Part shown: piece after piece, positions 12,626-22,630 of the stretch
How positions within the stretch are numbered: the first letter of the stretch is position 1
Layout: every line of letters begins with the position of its first letter
Assembly: GCA_023055425.1 (NCBI GenBank)
Contig: JALGPY010000001.1
Span: forward strand, 135,743,368-135,807,367
Direction: 5' to 3'
Length of the DNA stretch: 64,000 nucleotides
Source of the DNA: Linanthus parryae
Lineage: Eukaryota; Streptophyta; Magnoliopsida; Ericales; Polemoniaceae
The notes under the pieces: generated by a model
Told to the model about the DNA's origin: nothing
Databases searched by the model: none
What the model saw: the letters and a program-made list of their open reading frames with translations, nothing else
Made by a program: the position numbers and the translations under genes

Positions 12626-13082
12626 TTGATTTCTACTACTTATCAGCCTGTAAAATCAGTACAGTTTCCATAAATTGCCTGATCGTAATTACATACGACT
12701 TATTTTCTAGTCATTGTCTCCTAATAAGCAGTAATTAACTGCCTACTAAGGGGGCTGCCTATTAAAAGAGAAAGTCTTCACATAACAACTGCAAAGAGTA
12801 AGGAGAGGCTCAAAAGAATTTAGCTACTGTAACTGTTGACCCACCACAAAAATGTGTAGCTGAGGTGCATTTGATTTCTACTACTTATGAGCCTGTAAAA
12901 TCAGTACAGTTTCCATGAATTGCCTGATCGTAATTACATAGGACTTATTTTTTAGTCACTGTCTCATAATAAGCAGTAATTAACTGCCTACTAAGGGGGC
13001 TGCCTATTAAAAGGGAAAATCTTCACATAACAACTGTAAATAGTAAGGAGAGGCTCAAAAGAATTTAGCTACCGTAACTGTT
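12626..13082 (+). repeat. Direct duplication inside the CACTA element
   Basis: Bases 12,626-12,840 recur at about 12,868-13,082 with few changes, offset about 242 bp. A shorter related copy of the right part ('ggagaggctcaaaagaattt', then 'gtaactgttaacagtga') follows at 13,160-13,210. Confidence 0.85.
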
Positions 13083-13136
13083 AACAGTGAATTCCAGAAC
13101 GCAGTTACTCTAATGACAGGCTATTATTCCCAGTTT

Positions 13137-13163
13137 TACTACAGAAATTTTCGCAAAAAAGGA
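13137..13163 (+). repeat. Internal copy of the CACTA terminal sequence
   Basis: The stretch 'ctacagaaattttcgcaaaa' here is identical to the left terminus of the same transposon (from 10,328), continuing through the same run of A and GG. It sits between two copies of a 'cccagttttactac' segment. Confidence 0.8.
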
Positions 13164-14529
13164 GAGGCTCAAAAGAATTTAGCTACTGTAACTGTTAACA
13201 GTGAAGTCCAGAATGCGGTTACTCTAAGGGCAGGCTATTATTCCCAGTTTTACTACCAATGGAATGTTACAAGTATTTGGATAAAGACTCCGTGTGTATG
13301 CAATGCATATATCCTATAGCAGGTTAGATTGTGGGCATTACATGCATTCTTTCATTATTTTTTTCTCTTTTTTTTTTTCTTTTCTATTAAGGAGGGGGCA
13401 TGTCCTTATTCTTCAACCATCACAAATTTGTCCAGAAAGGGGGGGGGGGGGAGTTGATTGCACTATGTATTTCCAGTGAACAATTAGCATAGTTAGAAAT
13501 TTCAACACCCTTTACCCACTTGAACCAATATCACAACGAAAGACAGGAGTGAGTCACTTTTTATGTAGAAGCAAGGATGACTTCAGTTGAGTGGATTTAT
13601 TGTGGTCTAAGCTGAGATTATTACATGTGAAATTAAAATTTGATAAGGCATAGAGTAGCTTTGGATGGTCTATGAAAACTCAATTTAGGCCGATTCAAGC
13701 AGACCAATTGGATTTCAAACGAAAACCTAGGCTTCTTTCTTTGTATAGAGATTGATTATACCACAGGAGATAACTAAGTTTAAGATATTTCCACCCAAAA
13801 AATCAAATCTGGAAACATTATGAGAACTCACCAACTCGATTGCAGACACTTGTGCACGAGATCGGATAGATGAAGATGGAGTGAAGGGGATTGAATGAAA
13901 GCAGCTTTGTATCTCCAGTTAAATAAACATTACTCGCCTCCTGGGCTCAGCTTCCTCATCCAGGACGGATTTGGAATGAAGTCCTCCTCCAGACCCGATT
14001 TGGAACGAATGAAGGGTCATACTAAGCACCTTTTTATTTATTTATTTTTTATTTTATATGTATATATATTTTAAAAAACCGACGGTTCTCAATAATCCGC
14101 CTTTTAGTTGGCAACTAAATCGACGAAAACTATAAATCCGCCGGAAATTTTACGGCAGCCAAACAAAACCGTCGTTTATTTTACAATTAACGGCGAATCT
14201 TATATTCCGCCGTAATTAGTTAGCTAAAACGACGGTTATTCGGGCCGCCGTTTGGCAAGGTGTCGTATTTGGACCTAATTCCAGTAGTGTGAAAAAAAAG
14301 GAACAACTTTCAAGTATGGGATGAGCATTATAATGGACGTGGGAATCACTCACAACATATCTCCTATTAGTTAGGGATGTCCAAGGAGAGTGGGTAGTTA
14401 GGGATGTCCAAGGAGAGGGTAGTTAGAGATGTAATAAGTAAGTGAGATCTAATGGTGGGAAAGGGGTTGATTTAATCTAACGGTTGAAAAATCATAAGTT
14501 AGTTAAACCATGCTATTTTATAATATAGA

Positions 14530-14819
14530 CTAGGGAATTGCCCGTGCCCGTGGACACTACCCAAAAAACACGTTTCATAATCGATTTTGCTGGAGGAGAA
14601 GATGAAAATGGCGTCCCCGATAATTTTATCTGATATCCATCAAGTTATGTTCTTACACACTTTTGATAATTACGTAAATTAATCCGAGAGAGGGAGTAAA
14701 TTTTCAAGTAGTGGGTAGTTAATTGGGTGGTAGGTGAGATCTAAGGGCAGGACTGATTTATTTAATCTAAAGACTAAAAAATCTTAAGTTAGTTAAACCA
14801 TGCTGTTTTATAGAATAGT
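14530..14819 (-). mobile_element. Helitron copy 4 (subtype 2)
   Basis: CTAG at 14,530-14,533 directly abuts the TC end of copy 3. The terminal hairpin carries two changes (GTGTCCACGGGCAC on the minus strand). It shares the 'cacgtttcataatcg' segment with copy 2. The 5' end near 14,819 is slightly degraded. Confidence 0.72.
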
Positions 14820-15172
14820 GTAGAGTATTGCCCGTGTCCGAGGGTACTATCTCTAAATTGGATAGTTTCAAGGTATTTTTTTAAATGAAGTTATAAAAAA
14901 ATAAATAAAAAATAACATTTTACAAGTATGGGATGAACATTACGTGGGAATCGCTCACAACCTATCTCCTATTAGTTGGAGATGTAGTTGAGAAAAACCT
15001 CTCTCCTATTAGTTAGGGATGTCCAAAGAGAGTGGGTAGTTAGGAATGTCCAAGGAGAGTGGGTAGTTAGAGATGTAATAAGTAGGTGAGATCTAATAGT
15101 GGGAATGGGGTTGATTTAATCTAACGGTTGAAAAATAATAGTTAGTTAGACCATACTATTTTATAATATAGA
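14820..15172 (-). mobile_element. Helitron copy 5 (subtype 1)
   Basis: Starts with a degraded CTAG (tgtagagtattgcccg) and mutated hairpin, and ends with TCTATATTATAAAATAG on the minus strand at 15,171-15,172. A GATATA microsatellite follows (15,173-15,200). Non-coding. Confidence 0.72.
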
Positions 15173-15200
15173 TAGATATAGATATAGATATATGTTTTTC

Positions 15201-16585
15201 AAATCTACTCACATTAGAGGTGATATAAAGTGGTGAAGCAAAATTGGTGATATATGGCGGCATGTTTTTCAGAGGAATGATTAACCATCTTTAAGTGTGA
15301 AAGTCATTCTCGAGCCAAAATCATCAGATAATTTGGCATAAATGTGATCATTGAATCCTAAAAATGAAGAAAAGAAAAGAATTGTGTCCCGGATTACGCT
15401 TCCATGAATGCTCATAAAATAAAGAAAAGAAAATAATTATTTCGCTGATTACGAACGAGAGCGGTAGGTCTCTACCAATGCTCTCGAGATGTAAAGATTA
15501 TTGACATGGAAGTTTTGTCGGCTAACCATAAGAGAGAAATATTGATTGTAAAGAAATACGTGCAAAATATTACTCTTTATACTAAAATGCAGGGCCTCTC
15601 TAAATTTTAACTCTAATAGGCAACTGGACACGCGTAGACTGCTCCATGGGCTCAAACTATACAGACCTCAGGCCACAACTATCATCCGGTCATTGTTTGC
15701 TACTTGATCACCGGATGAAAGTGTTAAATAACGTTGTTTCTCAACATAAACAACAAAAAAAAGTGTTAAACATCTCTCTCTGAGATTTAGAAATCTTTCT
15801 CAAAGAAAGAAAGGGAAAACATGATCGTAGGATCGACAAATGGTCTAGCACGGTAATCTGCAAAATTAAGAGATACATTTGAAACGTGCTTGAGGATTTT
15901 CTTCTTGTTGATACTGGAAAAAAATGTGAGTACAGAGTGAACGTCTAATAAAAATATTTCTCTCAATTATTTATGTTACTTGCACCTACTTGCCAATGAT
16001 CATCTACAAGAACATAGAAGTTGACCACGCTGGAAAAAAGTAATATTATGTTGCACTTCATTCATGTCAATAACCCTAAAATTCATCGCTATAGTTTTCT
16101 CGTATGTTGGTTGGTTGGACGGACATTCTTGTACTATTGTGAACACATCACACTCATAAAAAATACCATATTTGAGGGATAGTAATGTTTTCCTTAATTT
16201 TAATAAGTTAGTTTTTTTAGGAAATATGCTAATTGTAGATAGATAGTAATTAAAAGCATATAAAAAGGCTAATAGTCTATGCAAGTATTGTTTGGTCATC
16301 TAAAAAATGTGACAAGTTTCACTGTCACCACTGACCACACACTTAATGTAATTCAATATATATTGCATTTATAGATAACATTTTTTTTGAGGAATAAATG
16401 CAGAATATACCTATGAATTGTCCATTGTAGAACAACCAATTTTCTTGTCATCGATTTTTTTTTTTACCAAATTACCACTTGGTACTTTTTTTGTTCTAAT
16501 ATGGAACGCATTAATATATTTGCCAATCCGATACTGTTTACTATTTGAATTCCTTATACTATTGGGATTCGGCCTATTTTGTAAC
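15201..16585. other. AT-rich intergenic DNA upstream of the first GT47 gene
   Basis: No gene, repeat border or RNA was recognised. The open frames are short and of random composition. Confidence 0.5.
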
Positions 16586-16593
16586 TATTTATA
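16586..16593 (+). promoter_or_regulatory. Candidate TATA box of the first GT47 gene
   Basis: TATTTATA about 135 bp upstream of the chosen ATG, followed by a CT-rich and then GA-rich leader, as usual for plant 5' UTRs. Assigned by position and motif only. Confidence 0.4.
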
Positions 16594-16727
16594 GGCCCTG
16601 ATTATTCCCATATACGCCTCTTTATTACTCTACCTTTTTTCCCTTCCTCCTCGTACAATTTTTCTAGAATTTATTTATTTCTTACCTAAACCCCACAGAG
16701 AGAGATATTGAGAGAGAGACAAAAGCC

Positions 16728-19699
16728 ATGAACCCCAGTTGCAGTTACATACCAGCGTTACTCCTATTTATTTTGTTTCTTGTTTTCTCTCCTTTTTTCT
16801 CTCCTTTGAAGGATCACTTTAATCTATTCACAAGCATCCATGGAGAACAACCAAACTATTCAACTTCACCGGTTAATTCTTCTATTTCACCGGTTAATTC
16901 CACAAGTTCCATCAATGTTAGTACTCAAATCTCTCTCTCCATCTCTCTCCTTCAATCTCTATCTTTTCTTTGAATTTTTGAAATTTCGGTTGATGCTCTT
17001 AGTTGTTTTCTTGTTTTCTATTACTTAAATCGTTCGGTATTCTTTAATTACAGATTGTGAAGAATGAACACATGGTTAAGTTAGAGGAAGGGTTGGCCAA
17101 GTCGCGATACATGATAAGAAAAGCGGCGAAAGATCGAACCTGTTTCTCAAGCAAGGAGGAGCCTTTAGTCCCCAAAGGCCCCGTCTACAGAAATCCTTAT
17201 GCCTTTCATCAGTTACGATCTCTATCCCTCTCCCTCTCTTAACTTTATTGCGGATTTTTGTACTTTTTAATCAATAGTATATTTGCTTTGAGTGTCAACT
17301 TTAGAACTAAGATTCTGAAAGTTCGGATTAGAAGTCATATTAGCGATATGATTCCTCCCTTTCCGTGAATCTTTCCAGCAAACACACGCTACTGCTAGGA
17401 GTGATATCCCACTAGGTATTTGAGCGTCTTCAATGGGATTATTAGACAAATAAGGGTTTTTAGGCAAAATGTGAAGAAGTTGGGTAAAAGTAGAAGTCCA
17501 CATGTTATGAACCATCCCATTCAAACTATAAAACAGGCATAGTAATGGCTAAAATTGGCGATGATTATTCTCTCGTCATCAAATTTTGTCCTAAGTTTTA
17601 GGTTATAGACAATTTAAAATTTTTAACTCAATTCTCCTATAAATTTCCACCCATCTTTCCTATGTTTTCTACATGGGCTTAGAGAGATCATGATATGATG
17701 TTCCTGTTCTAGGACATAGTTTCTTCGAGAATTTTGTTTGGTGTGACTTGAGATATGTGTGGGTTTCAATTGGTAAACAGAGTTTCCTAAAAAAAAAATG
17801 GTAAACAGAGAGTCAAACGTCAACCCTTGTCTCTCTGGCCCAACAGTTTAATAAACATTTTCTCCTCAAAAAAAAAAAAAAACGTCAACCCTTGTCCAAC
17901 TTCTAAACATCCGCCTATTTTCATGGGAAGAAGCAATAAGTTATATGGATCGAAGAATAAAAAGATGGAATTACACTTTAGACTTGATGGAATCACATAC
18001 CAGAAAAAAATAGTTCTAATTCGGATCAAATTCTACAATTAGGTTGATTAATTTTTTGCACATTAATGTGGAAAGATTTAGTGTGTTAGATAATTTGAAA
18101 TTGCTAGTTTAGATTACACGCCGACTCGAGTCTTAAATTTCATGTGACAATTAGTTACTGACCCAATTCATATGAAATACTGTTTGCAGGAGTCACATAG
18201 AGATGGAGCGACGGTTCAAAATATGGACGTATAAGGAAGGAGAGTGGCCTCTCTTCCACACGGGACCCAAGAAGGGCATCTATTCGTCCGAAGGACAGTT
18301 TATCGCCGAAGTGGAGAGCAAGGATTTCCCATTCCGTGCTCGACATCCGGACGAGGCACTTGTCTATTTCCTTCCCCTCAGCATTACTGCGACCGTGAAA
18401 TTGCTATATACACAAAAGGGCAACTACAAACGGGATCCTCTTAACAATGTTTTCATGGATTATGTTTCGACGATCAAAGACAAGTACCCGTACTGGAACC
18501 GGACAGATGGTGGTGACCATTTCATGGTTTCTTGCCATGACTGGGTACGTAATTTTCTATTCCTTTTACTAATACATTGTTCTTGTTGCTTTCATTTTTT
18601 CCGGTAATAACTTTTTTGAGGGTATTTTCTGGTAATATTTTGAGGCAAAAGAAACCAAAATTACCCGTTCGTATCATTATTCTTAAATTTAAAACAGCTT
18701 TGCTAATGCCTTTTGCAAACATAAAGTTTGATCATACATAACTGCAATATATAACAGTCAGCCCTTATTACAGTCCTTTTAAAGAAAAGGATTAAATTTG
18801 TACCAAAAAGAGTGTACCACGATTTCTTTTTTGAGAGAGCATATATATACATTTTCTTTCTTAAGATATTATGACTCCTACTTCATTTTAAAACTTATTG
18901 AAAGAGATAGTTTAACTCCTATTAGAATTCAGTTAGATGTATTTCTCAACAAAAAAACATACTCTAAAAAAAAATCAGTTAGATGTTACTATCGAAATTA
19001 TTTATTAACTGTGCATTTCTTTAATTATACTTGCAGGCACCGGGTCTTACAGTCAAGCACCCCGAGCTTTTCAAGAATTTCATTCGAGTCCTTTGCAACG
19101 CCAACACCACAGAAGGTTTTGAACCAGAAAGAGATGCCACATTGCCGGAAATCAACATCGGGCCAACCAAATTCGACCAGCCCGTTACCGATCAGGCCCA
19201 AAAGAATCGGTCCGTCCTCGCCTTTTTTGCAGGCGGCGAGCACGGACACGTAAGGAAAACACTCTTCGAACACTGGAAAGAGAAAGACGACGAGGTCCAA
19301 GTCTACGAATACCTTCCTAAAACCAAAAATTACACGGAGTTAATGGGCCAAGCAAAGTATTGCTTGTGCCCTAGTGGATATGAAGTAGCTAGCCCGCGAG
19401 TGGTTGAGTCAATTTATGCGGGTTGCGTGCCTGTTATTATTTCAGATAATTATGTGCTGCCTTTCAGCGAAGTCCTAGATTGGAGTAAATTTTCTGTTCA
19501 TGTACCGGTGTCGAAAATTCCAGAGCTCAAGGAGATTTTGCAAGGGATTAAAATGCAGAAGTATTGGCGAATGCAGAAGCGAGTGATGCAGGTGCAACGA
19601 CATTTTGCAGTCCATAGGCCGGCACAGAGATTTGATTTCTTGTACATGGTGCTTCATTCGATTTGGCTGAGGAGGCTTAATGTACGGTTAAGAAACTAG
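16728..19699 (+). CDS. Exostosin-like glycosyltransferase, GT47 family (gene 1)
   Basis: Four exons: 16728-16916, 17054-17211, 18190-18544 and 19037-19699; all introns GT-AG; 454 residues. It is predicted to be a Golgi type II membrane protein that transfers sugar from a nucleotide sugar to a cell-wall polysaccharide or glycoprotein glycan. A membrane anchor is visible at residues about 8-26 ([11 protein letters not shown]). A stem region with several N-x-S/T sites follows, then the exostosin domain from about residue 110 ([19 protein letters not shown]) to about 430. Diagnostic segments are [18 protein letters not shown] at the end of exon 3 and [13 protein letters not shown] (about 343-355) in exon 4, in the nucleotide-sugar-binding half. 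It belongs to the large plant group represented by Arabidopsis At5g03795-like proteins, whose donors and acceptors are mostly unassigned. The start is the first ATG before the anchor. The paralogue at 22,631 has the same intron positions. Confidence 0.9.
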
Positions 19700-20225
19700 T
19701 TCTATGTGATCATCATTGTAAATTGCAAATTATTTAGTTTAGAATATCAATATATTGTTGTACTAACAGCGTACGAGGCCATTTACAATACATAGTTGAG
19801 TAGCGTGCTCCGGCCAAGGTGTGACTTGTGATGTTTTGAAGCACATATTTTTTTATTGTTCGAAGAAGAGAATAGAAATCTGAAAGAGAAATAAGAAGTC
19901 AAACTTCTTGTCTTGCAATAATATAATCAATCTTTACCCTAAAAAAAATATATATAATCAATCTTTACTCGAAACATAAAAGAGAGAATTCCAATTATCA
20001 ATTATCTAACATTATCTTTGCAGTCACTTGACGTATGGCCACTATAATAAAAACCACTTATACAAGGCGATACGATATATGATGTTTACTTTATTGAACG
20101 GAAAAAGTCTAATAGTGAATGTTGTGTTTGTTTTCTTGCATGCTATATTTTAAATAGTTGACATTTGACCAGGAATAAATAAATAATTATATAATATAGT
20201 TATTTATGAGGAAAAACAAATGATA
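19700..20225. other. 3' flank of GT47 gene 1
   Basis: AT-rich DNA with the probable 3' UTR (an 'aatatcaatatattg' stretch near 19,745). Nothing else recognised. Confidence 0.5.
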
Positions 20226-20322
20226 TTTTTTTAGGAATTACATTAAATCATACTTCTAGCCGGATTCGAACTCAAAATATCATGAAGAGACTTCAAATGT
20301 TCTACTACTGAGCTAGCAGCAA
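20226..20322 (-). mobile_element. tRNA-derived SINE
   Basis: On the minus strand there is a pol III A box (TAGCTCAGTAGTAGA, 20,302-20,316) and a B box (GAGTTCGAATCC, 20,262-20,273) at tRNA-like spacing, followed by a non-tRNA tail ending in an A run. It cannot fold as a functional tRNA and has no matching acceptor stem. Confidence 0.6.
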
Positions 20323-20540
20323 TTTGCGGAAGCAAATTGAAGAAGACAATCAATATATACAAATTACTACACTACTGTAGTCAAATTATGAAGCACTCGC
20401 CCATATTCCTTCTTTCACAATCATATATTCATATCTCTATCCAAAAAAAAAAATCATATATTCATATCTACGTATAGTTTATAAACACAGTTATTTCTAC
20501 CCTAAATATGATTCAATTTTTTGTATGCTTACACGATTTC

Positions 20541-21713
20541 TTAATGAGTTTGGGAATGCTTCTGCAGCCAGCACTAGAGTTGTTCAAAAACCCGACCAAC
20601 CCGCCTGACCCAATCAGGCCTAGGGAACCGAGCCACCATGAAATGAAATTGGGTTTAGTTGGTTGGTTATGGTTTCAATTTACCCAAACCCGAGGAAGTC
20701 GGGTTGAGTTGCGGGAGTATTATTTCTTAATTCGGTTCCACCCGCCCCGTTCGACCACCTTACAGTTTTACAATTATAAACTCTAACTCCATTCCCCCCT
20801 CTCGTCACCTCTCTCACACACCAAGGAGTCTCTCTTGAACCTTCAAACATGTCTGAGATTTTTTATCGGCTTCCAGTTCACAATTGTTGTTGACTCTCTA
20901 ATAAGTACTTTTTTAGATCTTCGATTGTTGAATTGTCAATGCAAATAGTAATGTGTTAAATCTTTTGTTATCAGATAAGGTGATTGTTAGGCATAATCGA
21001 TGTTCAAATACATGTTTTTTCAACTATGGATGAATGGATGACTTTACAGGTTTGAAGATAATAGAATTGTATTTGTTTGAATGAGAAAATATTTTACTTC
21101 TATGACCCGCCTAAACCGAGCCGAACCGGTCCGAGTCGAAATGTTAGGGTAGGTTTGGGTTTTCAAGTTCCTCGGTAAGGTTAGGGTTGAGATTTTTCCA
21201 ACCCGAGCACCTCGGGTAAAGGGGACAAATATGGGGTTTGGCCGCCCAAACCGCCCCCGCGAACACCCCTAGCCAGCACAGCTGCTTTCCGACAACAGAA
21301 TCAGTTTTAGTGTGTTTGGTAAAAATAAAATTTCTGTTTTTCCAGAAAGTATTGTCCCACAGCAGTTCTTTTTTTTGGGGATTCACAACAATTTTTAGGA
21401 AACAATGGGGGAGATGCTTTTCCAGAAAGTGCTTTTGATTAATTTATCTACAACCGATTTTAACCTTGAAATTTTATAAAATATTAATAGTTATCTTTTC
21501 GGACATGACACGTGTCATATATTTTTGTCATTTTACCCTCTCACAGCAATTTCACAGTTGATTTTACCGAACACAAAATTACTATATCAATATTTCACAG
21601 CAGCTTTTTCGTAATATTTACCAAACAACATTTTATCAAGACTTCACAGCAATTTTTCCACAGTGTTTTCACACAGCAGCTTTCTATCACCGCCACAGCA
21701 TAAACTAGCCTAA
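20541..21713. mobile_element. Possible MITE interrupted by a hAT element
   Basis: The left flank 'gagtttgggaatgct' and, in reverse complement, the right flank 'tagtttatgctgtgg' look like degenerate inverted ends. The sequence between them (about 21,280-21,700) has recurring 'cacagcagctttt'-type segments. The hAT element at 20,575 sits inside. No clean target duplication, so borders are tentative. Confidence 0.35.
20575..21271. mobile_element. Non-autonomous hAT (Ac-like) element
   Basis: 697 bp with terminal inverted repeats TAGAGTTGTTC and TAGGGGTGTTC, flanked by the perfect 8-bp duplication GCCAGCAC (20,567-20,574 and 21,272-21,279). Subterminal 'acccgacc' and 'cccgag' motifs are frequent. 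No transposase frame. Confidence 0.9.
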
Positions 21714-22103
21714 GTCGTGTTATCAGAAACCAAATGCCATCAACACAACTTAGATGGCGATTTTTTTTTTTTATATATATTTCCCCTGTTTGCATCCATT
21801 CAGCTACAAAATACCAACAAAGATCAATCTTTTTTCAAGTTTCAAAATTAATTAGGGTAGTACGTATGTGTACATGAAGCTATAGTTCACATAATTCTGT
21901 ATGGAAAAACCATCCTGGTATGATGGCGAACTATTGCTTATTCTTTCCTAAGTTGTATTAACTTTTTTTTGACAATTGTACTACCAAATTATTAATGAGA
22001 CAGCTAATTTTACTCTGTAATCTATAATCAACAAGGAAAACCAAGGAATAATTCAAAGGATTGCAAGTAACTTATCTTAAGAAAAAACAAGAGGATGAAA
22101 AAA
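21714..22103. other. Unclassified AT-rich intergenic DNA
   Basis: Nothing beyond homopolymer runs and short non-coding frames. Confidence 0.45.
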
Positions 22104-22336
22104 GGATAAAAGACAAAAACCGCCCCTTGAGTATGGGTTAAATACTAATTCACCCCTCATGTTTGGTTATATTCCATTTAGTCCCCCGCTAACTACCGGT
22201 GCTAACGCTGGAAAGACAAAAAGAAAACAAGCAGAAAACAAGAAAAAAATAAGAATTAGAAAAGAGGAAAAAAGAAAACACGAGGGGTGAATTGGTATTT
22301 AACCGATACTCGAGGGGTGAATTTTGTCTTTTACCC
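22104..22336. mobile_element. TIR element, MULE-like MITE
   Basis: About 233 bp with long inverted ends: GGATAAAAGACAAAAACC and, in reverse complement, GGGTAAAAGACAAAATTC, with similarity continuing for over 50 bp. Its ends resemble those of the MULE at 30,066. The A-rich flanks do not allow a 9-bp duplication to be confirmed. Confidence 0.6.
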
Positions 22337-22630
22337 AAAAAGAAAACAAGAAGACGAAAAGAGTAAAAAGGAAATAAATAAATCCCAAAGACCTTTTTGA
22401 ACAGTATCGCTTGTCTATTTCTACTTCACCAGTTGACTAGCTACTTCTGTGTTCTCTTCTCTCTCTCTGGTTTTTGGCACAAAGCAGTCACGCTTTACAT
22501 ACCACCCTCTTCCCTCCAAACCTCTCTTCTCAAAAACTGTTAAAAACACACACACCATCACACTCTCAACACACACACACAAAGTTTTCACAGAGAAACA
22601 CTTTTCTAGAGAGAGAAGATTAATTTACAG

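Larger units (their letters stand above)
10325..14289. mobile_element. CACTA (En/Spm-type) DNA transposon, non-autonomous
   Basis: Ends are CACTACAGAA and, in reverse complement, CACTACTGGAA, with a perfect 3-bp duplication TGA (10,322-10,324 and 14,290-14,292). The undamaged Helitron copy at 9,640 shows the empty site ('gtggtgaaaaaaa'). Subterminal regions (10,350-10,670 and 14,075-14,280) are packed with short repeats of the AAACGGCGGTTT / CGACGGTT kind, typical of transposase-binding ends. The 3,965-bp body shows no TNP1/TNP2-like transposase; its longest frames are AT-rich and unconvincing. Confidence 0.92.
10207..14529 (-). mobile_element. Helitron copy 3 (subtype 1), split by a CACTA element
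   Basis: The left part (10,207-10,324) holds the hairpin end; the right part (14,290-14,529) holds the TC end (TCTATATTATAAAATAGC on the minus strand). Without the CACTA insertion it is about 355 bp. Its CTAG terminus is damaged where it meets copy 2. Confidence 0.75.

Noticed and set aside
20226..20322. Another tRNA-like sequence
   Set aside because: Boxes are present but no cloverleaf can form; classed as a SINE.
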